This document shows, piece after piece, positions 16,543 to 24,338 of a DNA stretch of 55,618 nt. The stretch is from GCA-2861595 sp035536185 (GTDB taxonomy: Bacteria; Actinomycetota; Acidimicrobiia; Acidimicrobiales; GCA-2861595). The notes beneath the pieces were generated by a model, which was not told the origin of the DNA, did not search any database, and saw only the letters and a list, made by a program, of their open reading frames with translations. Position 1 is the first letter of the stretch; every line of letters begins with the position of its first letter. Position numbers and translations under genes: made by a program. Location of the stretch: positions 1 to 55,618 of the forward strand of contig DATLOM010000079.1 in NCBI GenBank assembly GCA_035536185.1. Reading direction: 5' to 3'.

Positions 16543-17598
16543 TCACAAGGTCCAGTTGCCCGCCCGAAGGAGGGTGGCCAGGCGGGCCGGTAGGTCGTAG
16601 AGGGAGAAACGGCTGCGGGCCCGGGCCTGGTTGTGGTCGAGGAGGTAGGGGGCGGGCCGGTGAAGCCAGGCGTCGAGGGGGGCGGGATCGTCGGCGGGGA
16701 ACCAGCGGAAGCCGAAGGTGGCCAGCTCTTCGATCACTGGGTAACGGGCGAGGGCGAGGGGCCGGCGGTAGAGCGCCGACTCGATCACGGGGTTGCCGAA
16801 ACCCTCCCAGGTGGAGGGGAACACCACGGCGTCGCAGGCGGCGTAGGCGTCGGCCACGGTGAGACCCAACTCGGCGAGCCGGCCATGATGCACGGGAACC
16901 CGGGCGTCGGCCAGCAACTTCTCCAGCTCGGACCCGTAGCCGTCCTCGGCCGGGCCGAGGAGCCAGTACGCGGCCCCGACTCCCTCGGCCAGGGCCACGG
17001 CCTCGGGTACTCCCTTGCGGGCGAGGGCACGGCTGGGGTGCACCACCAGGCGGTCACGGGCGGCGACACCGAGAAGAGCCCGGGTGTGCTCGCGCCGGCC
17101 CGGTGGCGGCCGGGGATGGAACGTGTTGCGGATGGTCGTGGCCTCGACGCCCCGCTCCGCCAGCTCCCGCCGGCTCAGCTCGTTGATCGTCACGTGGAGC
17201 CAAGCGGGGTCGTCGGGGGGCACGGCGGAGGCCGGGAACTGTGGTCGCTGCCAGGGCAGGTCGTGGTGGTGGAGGATGGCCGGCCGCCCCTCCAGCACCT
17301 TCGCCACCGCCAAGGCCGCTGCCGGGCTGAGCGGGAGCGAGCACAGGTTCTCGACCACCACCAGGTCGGCACCCGCCAGCGCCGCCTCGACCTCAGCGGG
17401 AGCCGCCCCCGCCCTCGCGCCCGCCGCCAGCCCCGGCACGATCACGTCGGCGACGCCCGCACCGGCAACTGTGCGCACCTCGAAGCCCAGCCGCCCCAGC
17501 GCCCACGCCCACTTGGCCGCCTCCACCGAGACCCCGTCGGGCCCCCCCAGACGGAACGATACGATGGCAGCGGTCCGACCGGGGAACCTGAACCGCAT
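16543..17598 (-). CDS. Family 4 glycosyltransferase
   Basis: 351 residues starting at ATG 17598 (MRFRFPGRTAAIVSFRLGGPDGVS). GT-B features are the glycine-rich N-terminal loop, HHHDLPWQRPQF in the N-domain, VVHPSRALARKG at the start of the C-domain and VVFPSTWEGFGNPVIESAL, the EGFGxxxxE nucleotide-sugar motif of GT4. Substrate and acceptor are unknown. Its start lies 27 bases from that of gmd on the other strand, so the two share a promoter region; that suggests, without proving, GDP-mannose-derived sugars as donor. Confidence 0.85.
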   Translation of the reverse strand: MRFRFPGRTAAIVSFRLGGPDGVSVEAAKWAWALGRLGFEVRTVAGAGVADVIVPGLAAGARAGAAPAEVEAALAGADLVVVENLCSLPLSPAAALAVAKVLEGRPAILHHHDLPWQRPQFPASAVPPDDPAWLHVTINELSRRELAERGVEATTIRNTFHPRPPPGRREHTRALLGVAARDRLVVHPSRALARKGVPEAVALAEGVGAAYWLLGPAEDGYGSELEKLLADARVPVHHGRLAELGLTVADAYAACDAVVFPSTWEGFGNPVIESALYRRPLALARYPVIEELATFGFRWFPADDPAPLDAWLHRPAPYLLDHNQARARSRFSLYDLPARLATLLRAGNWTL

Positions 17599-17625
17599 GC
17601 CGGATGACGGTAGCGTCAGAGGCCG

Positions 17626-18600
17626 ATGACAAAGCGCGCCTTCATCACCGGGATCACGGGTCAGGACGGCTCCTACCTCGCCGACCTCCTCCTCGCCGAG
17701 GGCTACGAGGTGGTCGGGATGGTGCGGCGGTCGAGCACAGTCAGCTTCGAGCGCATCGCCCACATCCAGGACCGGATCACCCTCGTATCGGGCGACCTGC
17801 TCGACGAGGTCTCGATGATCCACCTGCTCCGCGAGCACCGACCCCACGAGCTGTACAACCTGGCCGCCCAGTCGTTCGTCCCGGCCTCCTGGGAGCAGCC
17901 CGTCCTCACCGGCGAGTGCACCGCCATCGGCGTCACCCGCGTGCTCGACGCCATCCGCATCGTCGATCCCGACATCCGCTTCTACCAGGCCAGCTCCAGC
18001 GAGATGTTCGGCAAGGTCGTGGAGACGCCCCAGACCGAAACCACCCCCTTCTATCCCCGCAGCCCCTACGGCGTGGCCAAGGTCTACGGCCACTGGATCA
18101 CCGTCAACTACCGCGAGTCCTACGGCCTGCACGCCTCCAGCGGCATGCTCTTCAACCACGAGAGCCCCCGCCGGGGCCTCGAGTTCGTCACCCGCAAGAT
18201 CAGCAACAGCGTGGCCCGCATCCACCACGGCCTCGACGAGAAGCTGGCCCTCGGCAACCTCGACGCCGAGCGGGACTGGGGCTTCGCCGGCGACTACGTG
18301 CGGGCCATGTGGATGATGCTCCAGCAGGAGCAGCCGGACGACTACGTCATCGCCACCGGCGAGACCCACTCCGTGCAGGAGTTCTGCCAGCTGGCTTTCG
18401 CCCACGCCGGCATGGACTACCGGGACTACGTGGTGCTCGATCCCCGTTTCGTTCGTCCCGCCGAGGTCGACCGGCTCATAGGTGACGCGTCCAAGGCCGA
18501 CAGGGTCCTGGGCTGGAAGCCGAACGTCACCTTCCCGATGCTGGTGGAGCAGATGGTCGCGTCGGACATGGAGCTGGTCGCCCGACAGAAGCGGGCCTGA
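17626..18600 (+). CDS. gmd: GDP-mannose 4,6-dehydratase
   Basis: 324 residues of the extended SDR family. The N-terminal TGITGQDGSYLADLLL is the cofactor-binding TGxxGxxG with the Gln-Asp typical of GMD. YQASSSEMFGKVVETPQTE and SPYGVAKVYGHW supply the catalytic Ser/Thr region and YxxxK. HESPRRGLEFVTRKI and RDWGFAGDYVRAMW are further GMD blocks. It converts GDP-mannose to GDP-4-keto-6-deoxymannose, precursor of rhamnose- or fucose-type sugars. No reductase for the next step lies in the window. Confidence 0.95.
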   Translation: MTKRAFITGITGQDGSYLADLLLAEGYEVVGMVRRSSTVSFERIAHIQDRITLVSGDLLDEVSMIHLLREHRPHELYNLAAQSFVPASWEQPVLTGECTAIGVTRVLDAIRIVDPDIRFYQASSSEMFGKVVETPQTETTPFYPRSPYGVAKVYGHWITVNYRESYGLHASSGMLFNHESPRRGLEFVTRKISNSVARIHHGLDEKLALGNLDAERDWGFAGDYVRAMWMMLQQEQPDDYVIATGETHSVQEFCQLAFAHAGMDYRDYVVLDPRFVRPAEVDRLIGDASKADRVLGWKPNVTFPMLVEQMVASDMELVARQKRA

Positions 18601-18615
18601 GCCCGGCCGCTGTCG

Positions 18616-18870
18616 CTACGCCAGCCGGCGGTTCTGGCTTCGCTGCAGCAGCCAGACGATGAGAGCGGCACCGAGTATGGCCAGGATCCAGCCCGGGCCC
18701 TCCTCCTTGCCGAACAGGAAGTAGCCCACCAGTCCACCCAGCAGCGATCCGCTGACGCCCACGAGGATGGTGGCGCCGATGGACATCGGGTTGGGGCCGG
18801 GAATGGCCAGCCTCCCCAAGGCCCCGATGATGAGACCGCCGATGATGAGGGAGATGAGGAAGCCGATCAT
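18616..18870 (-). CDS. GlsB/YeaQ/YmgE-family membrane protein
   Basis: 84 residues with three short hydrophobic segments: MIGFLISLIIGGLIIGALGR, IGATILVGVSGSLLGGLVGY and GWILAILGAALIVWLLQR. The glycine-zipper pattern and GRLAIPGPNP loop match the transglycosylase-associated (GlsB/YeaQ) family, seen in stress-related contexts with no defined reaction. Start at ATG 18870. It is convergent with gmd. Confidence 0.85.
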   Translation of the reverse strand: MIGFLISLIIGGLIIGALGRLAIPGPNPMSIGATILVGVSGSLLGGLVGYFLFGKEEGPGWILAILGAALIVWLLQRSQNRRLA

Positions 18871-18945
18871 GTCCCCACTGTGCCCCTTGCCGGCCGATCT
18901 GACACCGATTCCTATTGGGAGTGGCGGCCCGCCAGACTGACGGTG

Positions 18946-19710
18946 ATGCTGCTCGCCGTCTCCAGTGGCCCGACAGGGTGGGTGGTGGCCTTCGCCGCCG
19001 GCATGTTCTCCTTCCTGTCCCCCTGCGTGCTGCCCCTGGTGCCCGGCTACCTGTCGCTCATGTCCGGAGTCAGTACCGCGGAGCTGGCTGGAGGCACCGC
19101 CACCAAGGTGGGCTCCCGCCGGGTCCTGCGATCGACCCTTCTGTTCGTGGCCGGGTTCACCGTGGTGTTCGTGGCTTTCGGGGCCACGGCCAGCGCCATA
19201 GGCCGGACGCTGATCGACCACGAGCACGAGCTCAACAAGATCGCCGGCGCCCTCATCATGCTGATGGCCCTCTTCCTGGCCGGCGTCGTGCGGCCCGGAT
19301 GGATGGAGCGGGAGCGCCGGCTCCAAGCCCTGCCGTCAAAGCTCGGCAGCTTCGCCCCCCCGCTGATGGGGATGGCCTTCGCCTTCGGCTGGACCCCGTG
19401 CATCGGGCCGGTGCTCGGCGGCGTGCTCGGCTACGCCGCCGCCGGCAGCACCCTCACCCAGGGCGTGATCCTCCTGCTGTTCTACTCCCTGGGCCTGGGT
19501 GTGCCGTTCGTGGCCACCGGTCTCGCCTTCGACCGCCTCACCGGCGCCTTCGCCTGGGTGAAGCGGCACTTCCGGGCCATCAACCTGGTCTCCGCCGTCC
19601 TGCTGTTCGGGTTCGGCTACCTGCTCTTCACCAACAAGATCACCAGGATGTCGACCTGGCTGGTGGACTTCATGGAGCGCACGGGCCTGGACTTCCTGGC
19701 TCGCATCTGA
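18946..19710 (+). CDS. ccdA: Thiol-disulfide relay membrane protein CcdA
   Basis: 254 residues with six membrane segments. The two redox cysteines are in SFLSPCVLPLVPGYL (segment 1) and GWTPCIGPVLGG (segment 4), in the proline-flanked setting of CcdA. The protein carries electrons from cytoplasmic thioredoxin across the membrane to outward-facing thioredoxin-like proteins, here probably CcmG and CcmH, keeping apocytochrome cysteines reduced for haem attachment. Start at ATG 18946 is chosen because the conserved hydrophobic N-terminus follows directly; GTG 18943 is also possible. A sortase on the other strand separates it from the ccm operon. Confidence 0.9.
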   Translation: MLLAVSSGPTGWVVAFAAGMFSFLSPCVLPLVPGYLSLMSGVSTAELAGGTATKVGSRRVLRSTLLFVAGFTVVFVAFGATASAIGRTLIDHEHELNKIAGALIMLMALFLAGVVRPGWMERERRLQALPSKLGSFAPPLMGMAFAFGWTPCIGPVLGGVLGYAAAGSTLTQGVILLLFYSLGLGVPFVATGLAFDRLTGAFAWVKRHFRAINLVSAVLLFGFGYLLFTNKITRMSTWLVDFMERTGLDFLARI

Positions 19711-19833
19711 AAGCGGGTGCGACCTTGCCGGCGCTAGACCCGCCGAGCTCGCGAAGTTGAGGCGCGTTTCGCCGGCGGCCGCTCCCGCCGCCGGAGGCGG
19801 CCGTTCTCGGATGCCGGCAAGAGGAACGGCGGA

Positions 19834-19859
19834 GGGCGAGCCGGCTTCGCCGGTCGCCC
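19834..19859 (+). terminator. Hairpin after ccdA
   Basis: GGGCGAgCCGGC pairs with GCCGGTCGCCC around a TTC loop, with one bulged G. It lies between the convergent ccdA and sortase genes. No T-run follows, so it may act with the next hairpin. Confidence 0.45.
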
Positions 19860-19876
19860 GAAGCACCTTGCTGATT

Positions 19877-19904
19877 CGGGGAGCAAGCTTTGCTTGCGAC
19901 CCGA
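19877..19904. terminator. Bidirectional hairpin between ccdA and the sortase gene
   Basis: CGGG..GCAAGC-TTT-GCTTGC..CCCG forms a stem with a three-base loop, seven bases from the sortase stop codon. Its symmetry fits a terminator serving both convergent genes. Confidence 0.5.
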
Positions 19905-19910
19905 GAGCCG

Positions 19911-20828
19911 CTAGAAGTTGGACGGGAGCAGGCGGCTGAAGTTCTCGAAGAAGACGAAGAGCACGACCAGGAAGACCGGTGTCCCCAGCAGGTAGGCCGG
20001 CCATTTCCGCCATGCCCGCCCGGCCAGCCAGGTGAGCAGCCACACCAGTCCGGCGGCCAAGCCCCAGAGCAGGGCGGGGCCGTTGTCGGCGTTCCGCCCC
20101 GAGAGGCCGGCCGACTCGCTCTCCTCCAGGCTGACGGGGGGTGCCGGTGCCTCGGGCTCCGCCTCGGGTGCCGCCGCCGGCGCCGGCGGGTCGAGGGCCT
20201 CGCCCTTCAGGAGGGCGACCACGATGAGGCGCTGGGCAGCGCTGAAGCGGGGGTGGCAGGTGGTGAGGGTCAGGCGGTTGTCGTCGGCCGGCTGGAGCAC
20301 CGAAGTCTCCTTGGGGCTCACCACCTTCGACTCGCTCACCTCGTAGCGGAACTGCCCGAGACGGGTGGTTACGAGGATGGGATCGCCGATCTTCAGCTCG
20401 TCGAGGTTGAAGAAAGGGGCCCCGTAGGTGGTGCGGTGGCCGGCGATGGCGGCGTTGCCGGGCTCTCCGGGCATCGGAGTGGTGGGGTAGTGGCCCGGCC
20501 CCTTCTTCAGCTCCGACAGCCCCACACCCTGCACGATGGCCTTCTCCACGCCGATCTTGGGGATCTTGATGATGGCCACGGCCTCGCCCACGGGCGCCGG
20601 CGGGGGAGGGGGGAGGGGCTCCACCGGCACTCCGGGCACGGTGGGAACCGGACGGGTGGGCGGCGGGGCGGCCAGCACCTGCCGGAACTGCTTGGTGAGC
20701 CGGCCCTGGCTGCGGGCCTCGGCCAGGCCGGTCCCCCACAGCTGGTAGGCGACGAACAGCAGGATGAGGACGCCGGCGCTGATGAGGGCCCTCCCCACTG
20801 CCCCGACAACTCTCCTGCCGTCCACCAC
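19911..20828 (-). CDS. Class E sortase
   Basis: About 305 residues: a membrane helix near the N-terminus (GRALISAGVLILLFVAYQLW), a proline-rich spacer, then the sortase domain with AIAGHRTTYGAPFFNLDEL (catalytic His), TLTTCHP (catalytic Cys) and RLIVVA (Arg). A second hydrophobic region of two helices closes the protein, as in actinobacterial class E sortases, which act on LAxTG-type signals. I start at GTG 20828, close to the membrane helix. A longer frame overlaps ccmA antisense and is unlikely. No sorting signal was seen in the window's secreted proteins, so substrates are elsewhere. Confidence 0.85.
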   Translation of the reverse strand: MVDGRRVVGAVGRALISAGVLILLFVAYQLWGTGLAEARSQGRLTKQFRQVLAAPPPTRPVPTVPGVPVEPLPPPPPAPVGEAVAIIKIPKIGVEKAIVQGVGLSELKKGPGHYPTTPMPGEPGNAAIAGHRTTYGAPFFNLDELKIGDPILVTTRLGQFRYEVSESKVVSPKETSVLQPADDNRLTLTTCHPRFSAAQRLIVVALLKGEALDPPAPAAAPEAEPEAPAPPVSLEESESAGLSGRNADNGPALLWGLAAGLVWLLTWLAGRAWRKWPAYLLGTPVFLVVLFVFFENFSRLLPSNF

Positions 20829-20916
20829 GAAACGGTACCGGCGCCCGGAAGGCCCACAGCGGGCGGGCACTGCGTGGTGCCGCCCGACCCGATCCCCGTA
20901 GCATTGCCCTGCCGCC

Positions 20917-21645
20917 ATGGCCCCTGCCGTCCACCTCCGTTCCGCCGTCGCCCTGCTCGGTGCCTTTCCCGCTCTCGCCGGAGTGGACCTCGATGTGGAG
21001 ACGGGGGAGATCGTGCTGGTCAGGGGCCCCAACGGTGCCGGTAAGACCAGCCTGCTGAGGGCCTGCGCCGGGCTGCTGCCGGTGGTCGACGGCGAGGCCG
21101 TGGTCCTGGGCCACGACCTTCGGGTCGACCGGCGTTCGGTGCGCCGCCAGGTGGGCCTGCTCGGCCACGCCGGCGGTCTCTACGACGACCTGTCCGTGGA
21201 GGACAACGTGGTGTTCGCCGTGCGGGCCGCGGGAGGCTCGGCCGGCGCCGCCGGGCCGGCCCTGGAGCGCCTCGGCCTGGGCGGGCGGCTCCGGCGGGTG
21301 GGCGTGGCCAAGCTGTCGGCCGGCCAGCGCCGCCGGGTGGCCATCGCCGCCCTGGTGGCCCGGCGGCCCTCCCTGTGGCTGCTCGACGAGCCCCATGCAG
21401 GTCTCGACGCCGAAGGCCGTGACCTGCTCGACAGCCTGGTGCGGGAGGCCGCCGCCGGCGGCGCCACCGTGGTCTTCGCCTCCCACGAATCCGACCGGGC
21501 CACCGCCCTGGCCGGCCGCACCGTCGTCATGGCCGGCGGCCAGCTGCGGGCCACGCCGGCGGCCGCCCTGGAGGACGGTCCCGCTCGAGCTTGGGTGCCA
21601 CGCCTGGCGGAGGAGGCTGGGATCGCAGCCCCAGCCGCGTCATGA
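20917..21645 (+). CDS. ccmA: Haem/cytochrome c maturation ABC ATPase CcmA
   Basis: 242 residues. Walker A GPNGAGKTSLL, the ABC signature as LSAGQRRRVAIA, and Walker B LWLLDEPHAGLD match CcmA, the ATPase that with CcmB and CcmC drives release of holo-CcmE in System I. The C-terminal ~30 residues are an alanine-rich extension. It is the first gene of the operon. Its stop overlaps an ATG (TCATGAGC) opening the repeat-bearing ORF that leads to ccmB; the last codon is TCA, a rare A-ending codon here, as though selected for the overlap. Confidence 0.92.
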   Translation: MAPAVHLRSAVALLGAFPALAGVDLDVETGEIVLVRGPNGAGKTSLLRACAGLLPVVDGEAVVLGHDLRVDRRSVRRQVGLLGHAGGLYDDLSVEDNVVFAVRAAGGSAGAAGPALERLGLGGRLRRVGVAKLSAGQRRRVAIAALVARRPSLWLLDEPHAGLDAEGRDLLDSLVREAAAGGATVVFASHESDRATALAGRTVVMAGGQLRATPAAALEDGPARAWVPRLAEEAGIAAPAAS

Positions 21646-21746
21646 GCGGCCACGCGACCAGCCGGGTCATGAGCAGCCACGCGACCAGCCGGGTCATGAG
21701 CGGCCACGCGACCAGCCGGGTCATGAGCGGCCACGCGATCAGCCGG
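21639..21746 (+). repeat. Four 27-bp tandem repeats at the ccmA-ccmB junction
   Basis: Units begin at 21639, 21666, 21693 and 21720 and read GTCATGAGCGGCCACGCGAC followed by CAGCCGG. Differences are one base in unit 2 and one in unit 4. The first unit contains the ccmA stop. Each unit carries ATGAGC, the same six bases that begin ccmB at 21878. The period is a multiple of three, so copy number can change without altering the frame that ends on the ccmB start. Confidence 0.95.
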
Positions 21747-21881
21747 GTCTTGGCGTCCTGCCTGGCGCACGCTGTCCAGGGTGGGGCTGACAGCCGGTCG
21801 ACGAGCGGCCACGGCGCCGGCCGGGGCTGGTGCTCCCGCTTTGGCAACGGGGCTGGGGTCGCGGCGCCAGTCGGCCCATGA
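21642..21881 (+). CDS. Bridging ORF between ccmA and ccmB (possible coupling ORF)
   Basis: A stop-free frame of 79 codons begins at an ATG overlapping the ccmA stop (ATGA, 21642-21645) and ends at a TGA overlapping the ccmB ATG (21878-21881). Its first part repeats VMSGHATSR, from the 27-bp units; the rest is glycine-rich without a domain. ccmB has no visible ribosome site, so ribosomes crossing this ORF could load ccmB by termination-reinitiation. Whether the peptide is stable or useful is unknown; it may be only a translated spacer. Confidence 0.3.
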   Translation: MSGHATSRVMSSHATSRVMSGHATSRVMSGHAISRVLASCLAHAVQGGADSRSTSGHGAGRGWCSRFGNGAGVAAPVGP

Positions 21882-22552
21882 GCATGCTCCGTGACGCCAT
21901 GCTGGTCGCCGGCAAGGACCTGCGCATCGAGACCCGCTCCCGGGTGGCCACCAACCAGGTGGCGCCCTTCGCCCTGCTCGTGCTCGTGCTGTTCGGGTTC
22001 GCCCTCGATCCCGACAGGGGCACCCTCGCCCGGGCCGCGGCCGGCCTCTTCTGGGTCGCCGTGCTGTTCTCCTCGCTGCTGGCCATCCAGCGCAGCTACG
22101 CCGTCGAGGCGACCGACGGAGCCCGCGACGGCCTGCGCCTCTCCGGCCTCGACCCCGCCGGCATCTTCCTGGGCAAGGCCGCTGCCGTGGCCGTCCAGCT
22201 GGCTGTCCTCGAGGTGCTCCTCGCCGCCGGCATCGTCATCCTCTACGGCACCGACCTGGCCGGCGTCCCGCTCCTTCTGGCCACGGCTACCGCCGCCACC
22301 GTCGGCCTGGCCGCCGCCGGCACGGTCTACGGCATGGTGGCCGCCGGCCTGAGCGTCCGGGAGACCCTGCTGCCCCTCCTACTCCTGCCCGTCGTCGCCC
22401 CCGTTCTCCTCGGCGCCACCCGGGCATGGGAGGCCGCCCTCGGCCTCGGGGTCGACGACGGCTGGCGCTGGGCCCAGCTCCTGACGGTCTTCGCCTGCGT
22501 GTACGTCGCCCTCGGCGTGATCGCCTACGGCTCCCTGCTGGAGGACACATGA
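21878..22552 (+). CDS. ccmB: Haem exporter-type permease CcmB
   Basis: 224 residues with six predicted membrane helices, a normal length for CcmB. The N-terminal amphipathic KDLRIETRSRVATNQVAPFA and the later SYAVEATDGARDGLRLSGLDPAGIFLGKA are conserved CcmB blocks. With CcmA and CcmC it forms the complex that frees haem-loaded CcmE. The start at ATG 21878 is where the bridging ORF from ccmA stops (ATGA). The gene ends in ACATGA, opening a second bridging ORF to ccmC. Confidence 0.9.
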   Translation: MSMLRDAMLVAGKDLRIETRSRVATNQVAPFALLVLVLFGFALDPDRGTLARAAAGLFWVAVLFSSLLAIQRSYAVEATDGARDGLRLSGLDPAGIFLGKAAAVAVQLAVLEVLLAAGIVILYGTDLAGVPLLLATATAATVGLAAAGTVYGMVAAGLSVRETLLPLLLLPVVAPVLLGATRAWEAALGLGVDDGWRWAQLLTVFACVYVALGVIAYGSLLEDT

Positions 22553-22659
22553 CCGCCCCGTCCGCTGGCGGGGGCGCTCCAACGACGGCCGTGCCCATCG
22601 CCGCCCTCCTTGGCTCGGCGATGGCATCGACCGCCACCGAACGGCTGGAGCAGGAATGA
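22549..22659 (+). CDS. Bridging ORF between ccmB and ccmC (possible coupling ORF)
   Basis: A 36-codon frame begins at the ATG overlapping the ccmB stop and ends at the TGA overlapping the ccmC ATG (22656-22659). It begins ATGACCGCC, the same nine bases that begin ccmC. GGAG at 22647-22650 inside the ORF could serve as the ccmC ribosome site. The peptide has no recognisable motif. Confidence 0.3.
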   Translation: MTAPSAGGGAPTTAVPIAALLGSAMASTATERLEQE

Positions 22660-23540
22660 CCGCCACCGACCGCTCCCCCGCCGCAACCATCTCGCCGGCG
22701 CCGGCCGGCATCGGGAGCCCCGCGACCCTTCTTCTCGGCGCTGCCGCCCTCCTGTCGCTGGCCATCACTGTCATCGCCGGCCTCGGGCTGCCGGCCACCG
22801 AGGAACAGGGGCCGTATGCCCGTCTCATCGCCGTCCATCCGCCGGTGGCGTGGGCCGCCTACCTCGCCTTCGGTGTCACAGCCGTGGCCAGTGCCGCCTA
22901 CCTGTGGCGCCGCACCCGGTCACGGACCTGGGACCGCGTCGCCGCCGCCTCGGCCGAGATAGGCATCGTCTTCTGCGCGCTGGCCCTGGCCACCGGCTCA
23001 ATATGGGGCCGGCCCACCTGGGGCGTGTGGTGGACCTGGGACGCCCGCCTCACCACCACCGCCCTGCTGCTGGCCCTGTTCCTGGGCTACCTGGCCCTAC
23101 GGCGGGTGGCCGGGGACGTCGACACCCGGGCCCGCCGCTCCGCCATCGCCGCCCTGATCGCCGCCGCCGACATCCCCATCGTCCACTTCTCCGTCGACTG
23201 GTGGCGCACCCTGCACCAGGGCCGCTCGCTCGCCCAGCTCACCCCGCAGTCGGATCTCGACGGCTCCTACATAACCGTCATGCTCGTGGGCCTCGTGGCC
23301 ATGACGCTCACCTACGGGTGGCTCCTAGTCCACCGCTACCGGGTGGAGGTCCTGGAGGAGCGCCTGGAGGTCGAAGGCCTGGATCTGGCCCTGGAGCAGC
23401 GCCGTGCCGAAGCCGGCTCCGGAGAGTCCCATCTTCATAGGAGCGCCGCCACGGGCAGGGACGAACCCGGCGAAACCGCCACCGGTTCGAGCCCGGCCGA
23501 CGGCGTCGGCCACCCCCTGGGGGTGCGCTCGCCGTCGTGA
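22656..23540 (+). CDS. ccmC: Haem-handling protein CcmC
   Basis: 294 residues with six membrane segments. The WWD signature is present as WGRPTWGVWWTWDARLTTT, and periplasm-facing haem-ligand histidines are in AVHPPVAWAAYL and IPIVHFSVDWWRTLHQG. CcmC binds haem in its WWD loop and passes it to CcmE. The C-terminal ~65 residues, after the last helix, are an acidic/low-complexity tail longer than in proteobacterial CcmC. The stop overlaps the GTG of ccmD (GTGA). Confidence 0.93.
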   Translation: MTATDRSPAATISPAPAGIGSPATLLLGAAALLSLAITVIAGLGLPATEEQGPYARLIAVHPPVAWAAYLAFGVTAVASAAYLWRRTRSRTWDRVAAASAEIGIVFCALALATGSIWGRPTWGVWWTWDARLTTTALLLALFLGYLALRRVAGDVDTRARRSAIAALIAAADIPIVHFSVDWWRTLHQGRSLAQLTPQSDLDGSYITVMLVGLVAMTLTYGWLLVHRYRVEVLEERLEVEGLDLALEQRRAEAGSGESHLHRSAATGRDEPGETATGSSPADGVGHPLGVRSPS

Positions 23541-23659
23541 GTGGTTACGTGATCGCCGGCTACGGCATAACCGTGGTGACCCTCGCCGCCTACTCCCTGC
23601 GGGTGGTGCTGCGTGGCCGCGCCCTGGTCCGCGCCCTCCCCCCCGAGCAGCGCCCGTGA
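23537..23659 (+). CDS. ccmD: Small membrane protein CcmD
   Basis: A 40-residue frame from GTG 23537, overlapping the ccmC stop by four bases. One membrane helix (YVIAGYGITVVTLAAYSLRV) is followed by a basic stretch (VLRGRALVRALPPEQRP). Length, single helix, basic tail and position after ccmC are those of CcmD, which assists release of holo-CcmE from CcmABC. Sequence conservation in this family is weak, so the call rests on topology and position. Confidence 0.75.
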   Translation: MSGYVIAGYGITVVTLAAYSLRVVLRGRALVRALPPEQRP

Positions 23660-23871
23660 CGACCGCTGCGCCGCCGCCACCGCCGCGTTGCGAGTACATG
23701 GCGGGCGGAAACCGCCCGCTATGTACTCGTAACGCGGGGCGCCCCCCTACCCCCTCACGTTGCGAGTACATAGGGGGCGGAAAAGGCCCGCTATGTACTC
23801 GAAACGGGGCGTGCACGCCTAGGTGCAGTGAGGCTGGGAACGGGCCGGGCCCGGCCGGGGATCGCAGGTGA
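23656..23871 (+). CDS. Bridging ORF between ccmD and ccmE (possible coupling ORF)
   Basis: A 71-codon frame starts at the GTG overlapping the ccmD stop (23656-23659) and ends at the TGA overlapping the ccmE GTG (23868-23871). It begins VTTAAPPPP, while ccmE begins VTTAAPPAT; the two DNA starts agree at most of the first ~22 bases. Between them lie two large palindromes, translated as RCEYMAGGNRPLCTR and RCEYIGGGKGPLCTR. It is probably a duplicated gene start separated by inserted palindromic DNA, with the frame kept open. Confidence 0.3.
   Translation: MTTAAPPPPPRCEYMAGGNRPLCTRNAGRPPTPSRCEYIGGGKGPLCTRNGACTPRCSEAGNGPGPAGDRR
23685..23735. repeat. Palindromic repeat, copy 1
   Basis: Arms of 24 bases: GCGTT-g-CGAGTACAT-g-GCGGGCGG, loop AAA, then CCGCCCGC-t-ATGTACTCG-t-AACGC. 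Only the three lower-case positions fail to pair. It shares the CGAGTACAT core with copies at 23758 and 33358. As RNA it would be a very stable hairpin between ccmD and ccmE. Confidence 0.95.
23758..23806. repeat. Palindromic repeat, copy 2
   Basis: CGTTGCGAGTACATAGGGGG at the left and CCCGCTATGTACTCGAAACG at the right flank a CGGAAAAGG centre. It lies 22 bases after copy 1 in the same orientation. Its reverse complement is almost identical to copy 3, ten kilobases away. Confidence 0.95.
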
Positions 23872-24338
23872 CGACGGCCGCCCCGCCGGCGACGCCCGTT
23901 CGTCCCCGCGGCCAGGCGAACCGCAAGCGGTTGTGGATTGCCGGCGCCGTCATCCTCCTTGCCCTCGGCTTCCTCGTGGTGCAGGCCCTGGGCGAGGCGA
24001 CGGTGTACTTCAAGACGGCGGACGAGGCCGTGGCCGAGAAGGACGGCCTGGGCGACCGCCGGTTCCGCATCGAGGGGCTGGTCGTGGCCGGCAGCGTGAA
24101 GCCAGCGCCGGCCGGCGACGGAGTGGACTTCGAGATCCGCGGCCAGCGGGGCGCCACCGTCGACGTGATCCACCGCGGCGACCCCCCGGAGCTGTTCAAG
24201 CCTGGCATCCCCGTCGTCCTCGAGGGCCGGTGGAGCGGCGACCACTACGCCAGCGACCGCATCATGGTGAAGCACACCAACGAGTACAAGGCGGAGAACC
24301 CAGACCGGGTCGACGACTACGTCGGCCAGAACCGATGA
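23868..24338 (+). CDS. ccmE: Haem chaperone CcmE
   Basis: 156 residues. One N-terminal membrane anchor (LWIAGAVILLALGFLVVQAL) precedes an OB-fold domain with FRIEGLVVAGSVKPAP, VDFEIRGQRG and GIPVVLEGRW. The haem-attachment site is MVKHTNEYKAEN: His of HxxxY as in classical bacterial CcmE, not the Cys variant of archaeal forms. CcmE takes haem from CcmC and delivers it to CcmF. The stop overlaps the ccmF ATG. Confidence 0.95.
   Translation: MTTAAPPATPVRPRGQANRKRLWIAGAVILLALGFLVVQALGEATVYFKTADEAVAEKDGLGDRRFRIEGLVVAGSVKPAPAGDGVDFEIRGQRGATVDVIHRGDPPELFKPGIPVVLEGRWSGDHYASDRIMVKHTNEYKAENPDRVDDYVGQNR

Noticed and set aside
19911..21032. Long form of the sortase starting inside ccmA
   Set aside because: The extra ~70 codons are antisense to ccmA and unlike any sortase N-terminus; a GTG at 20828 next to the membrane helix fits better.
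23690..23810. The palindromes as a CRISPR array
   Set aside because: Only two adjacent copies, with a 22-base unlike spacer, and the repeat itself is a full-length palindrome; no cas genes.
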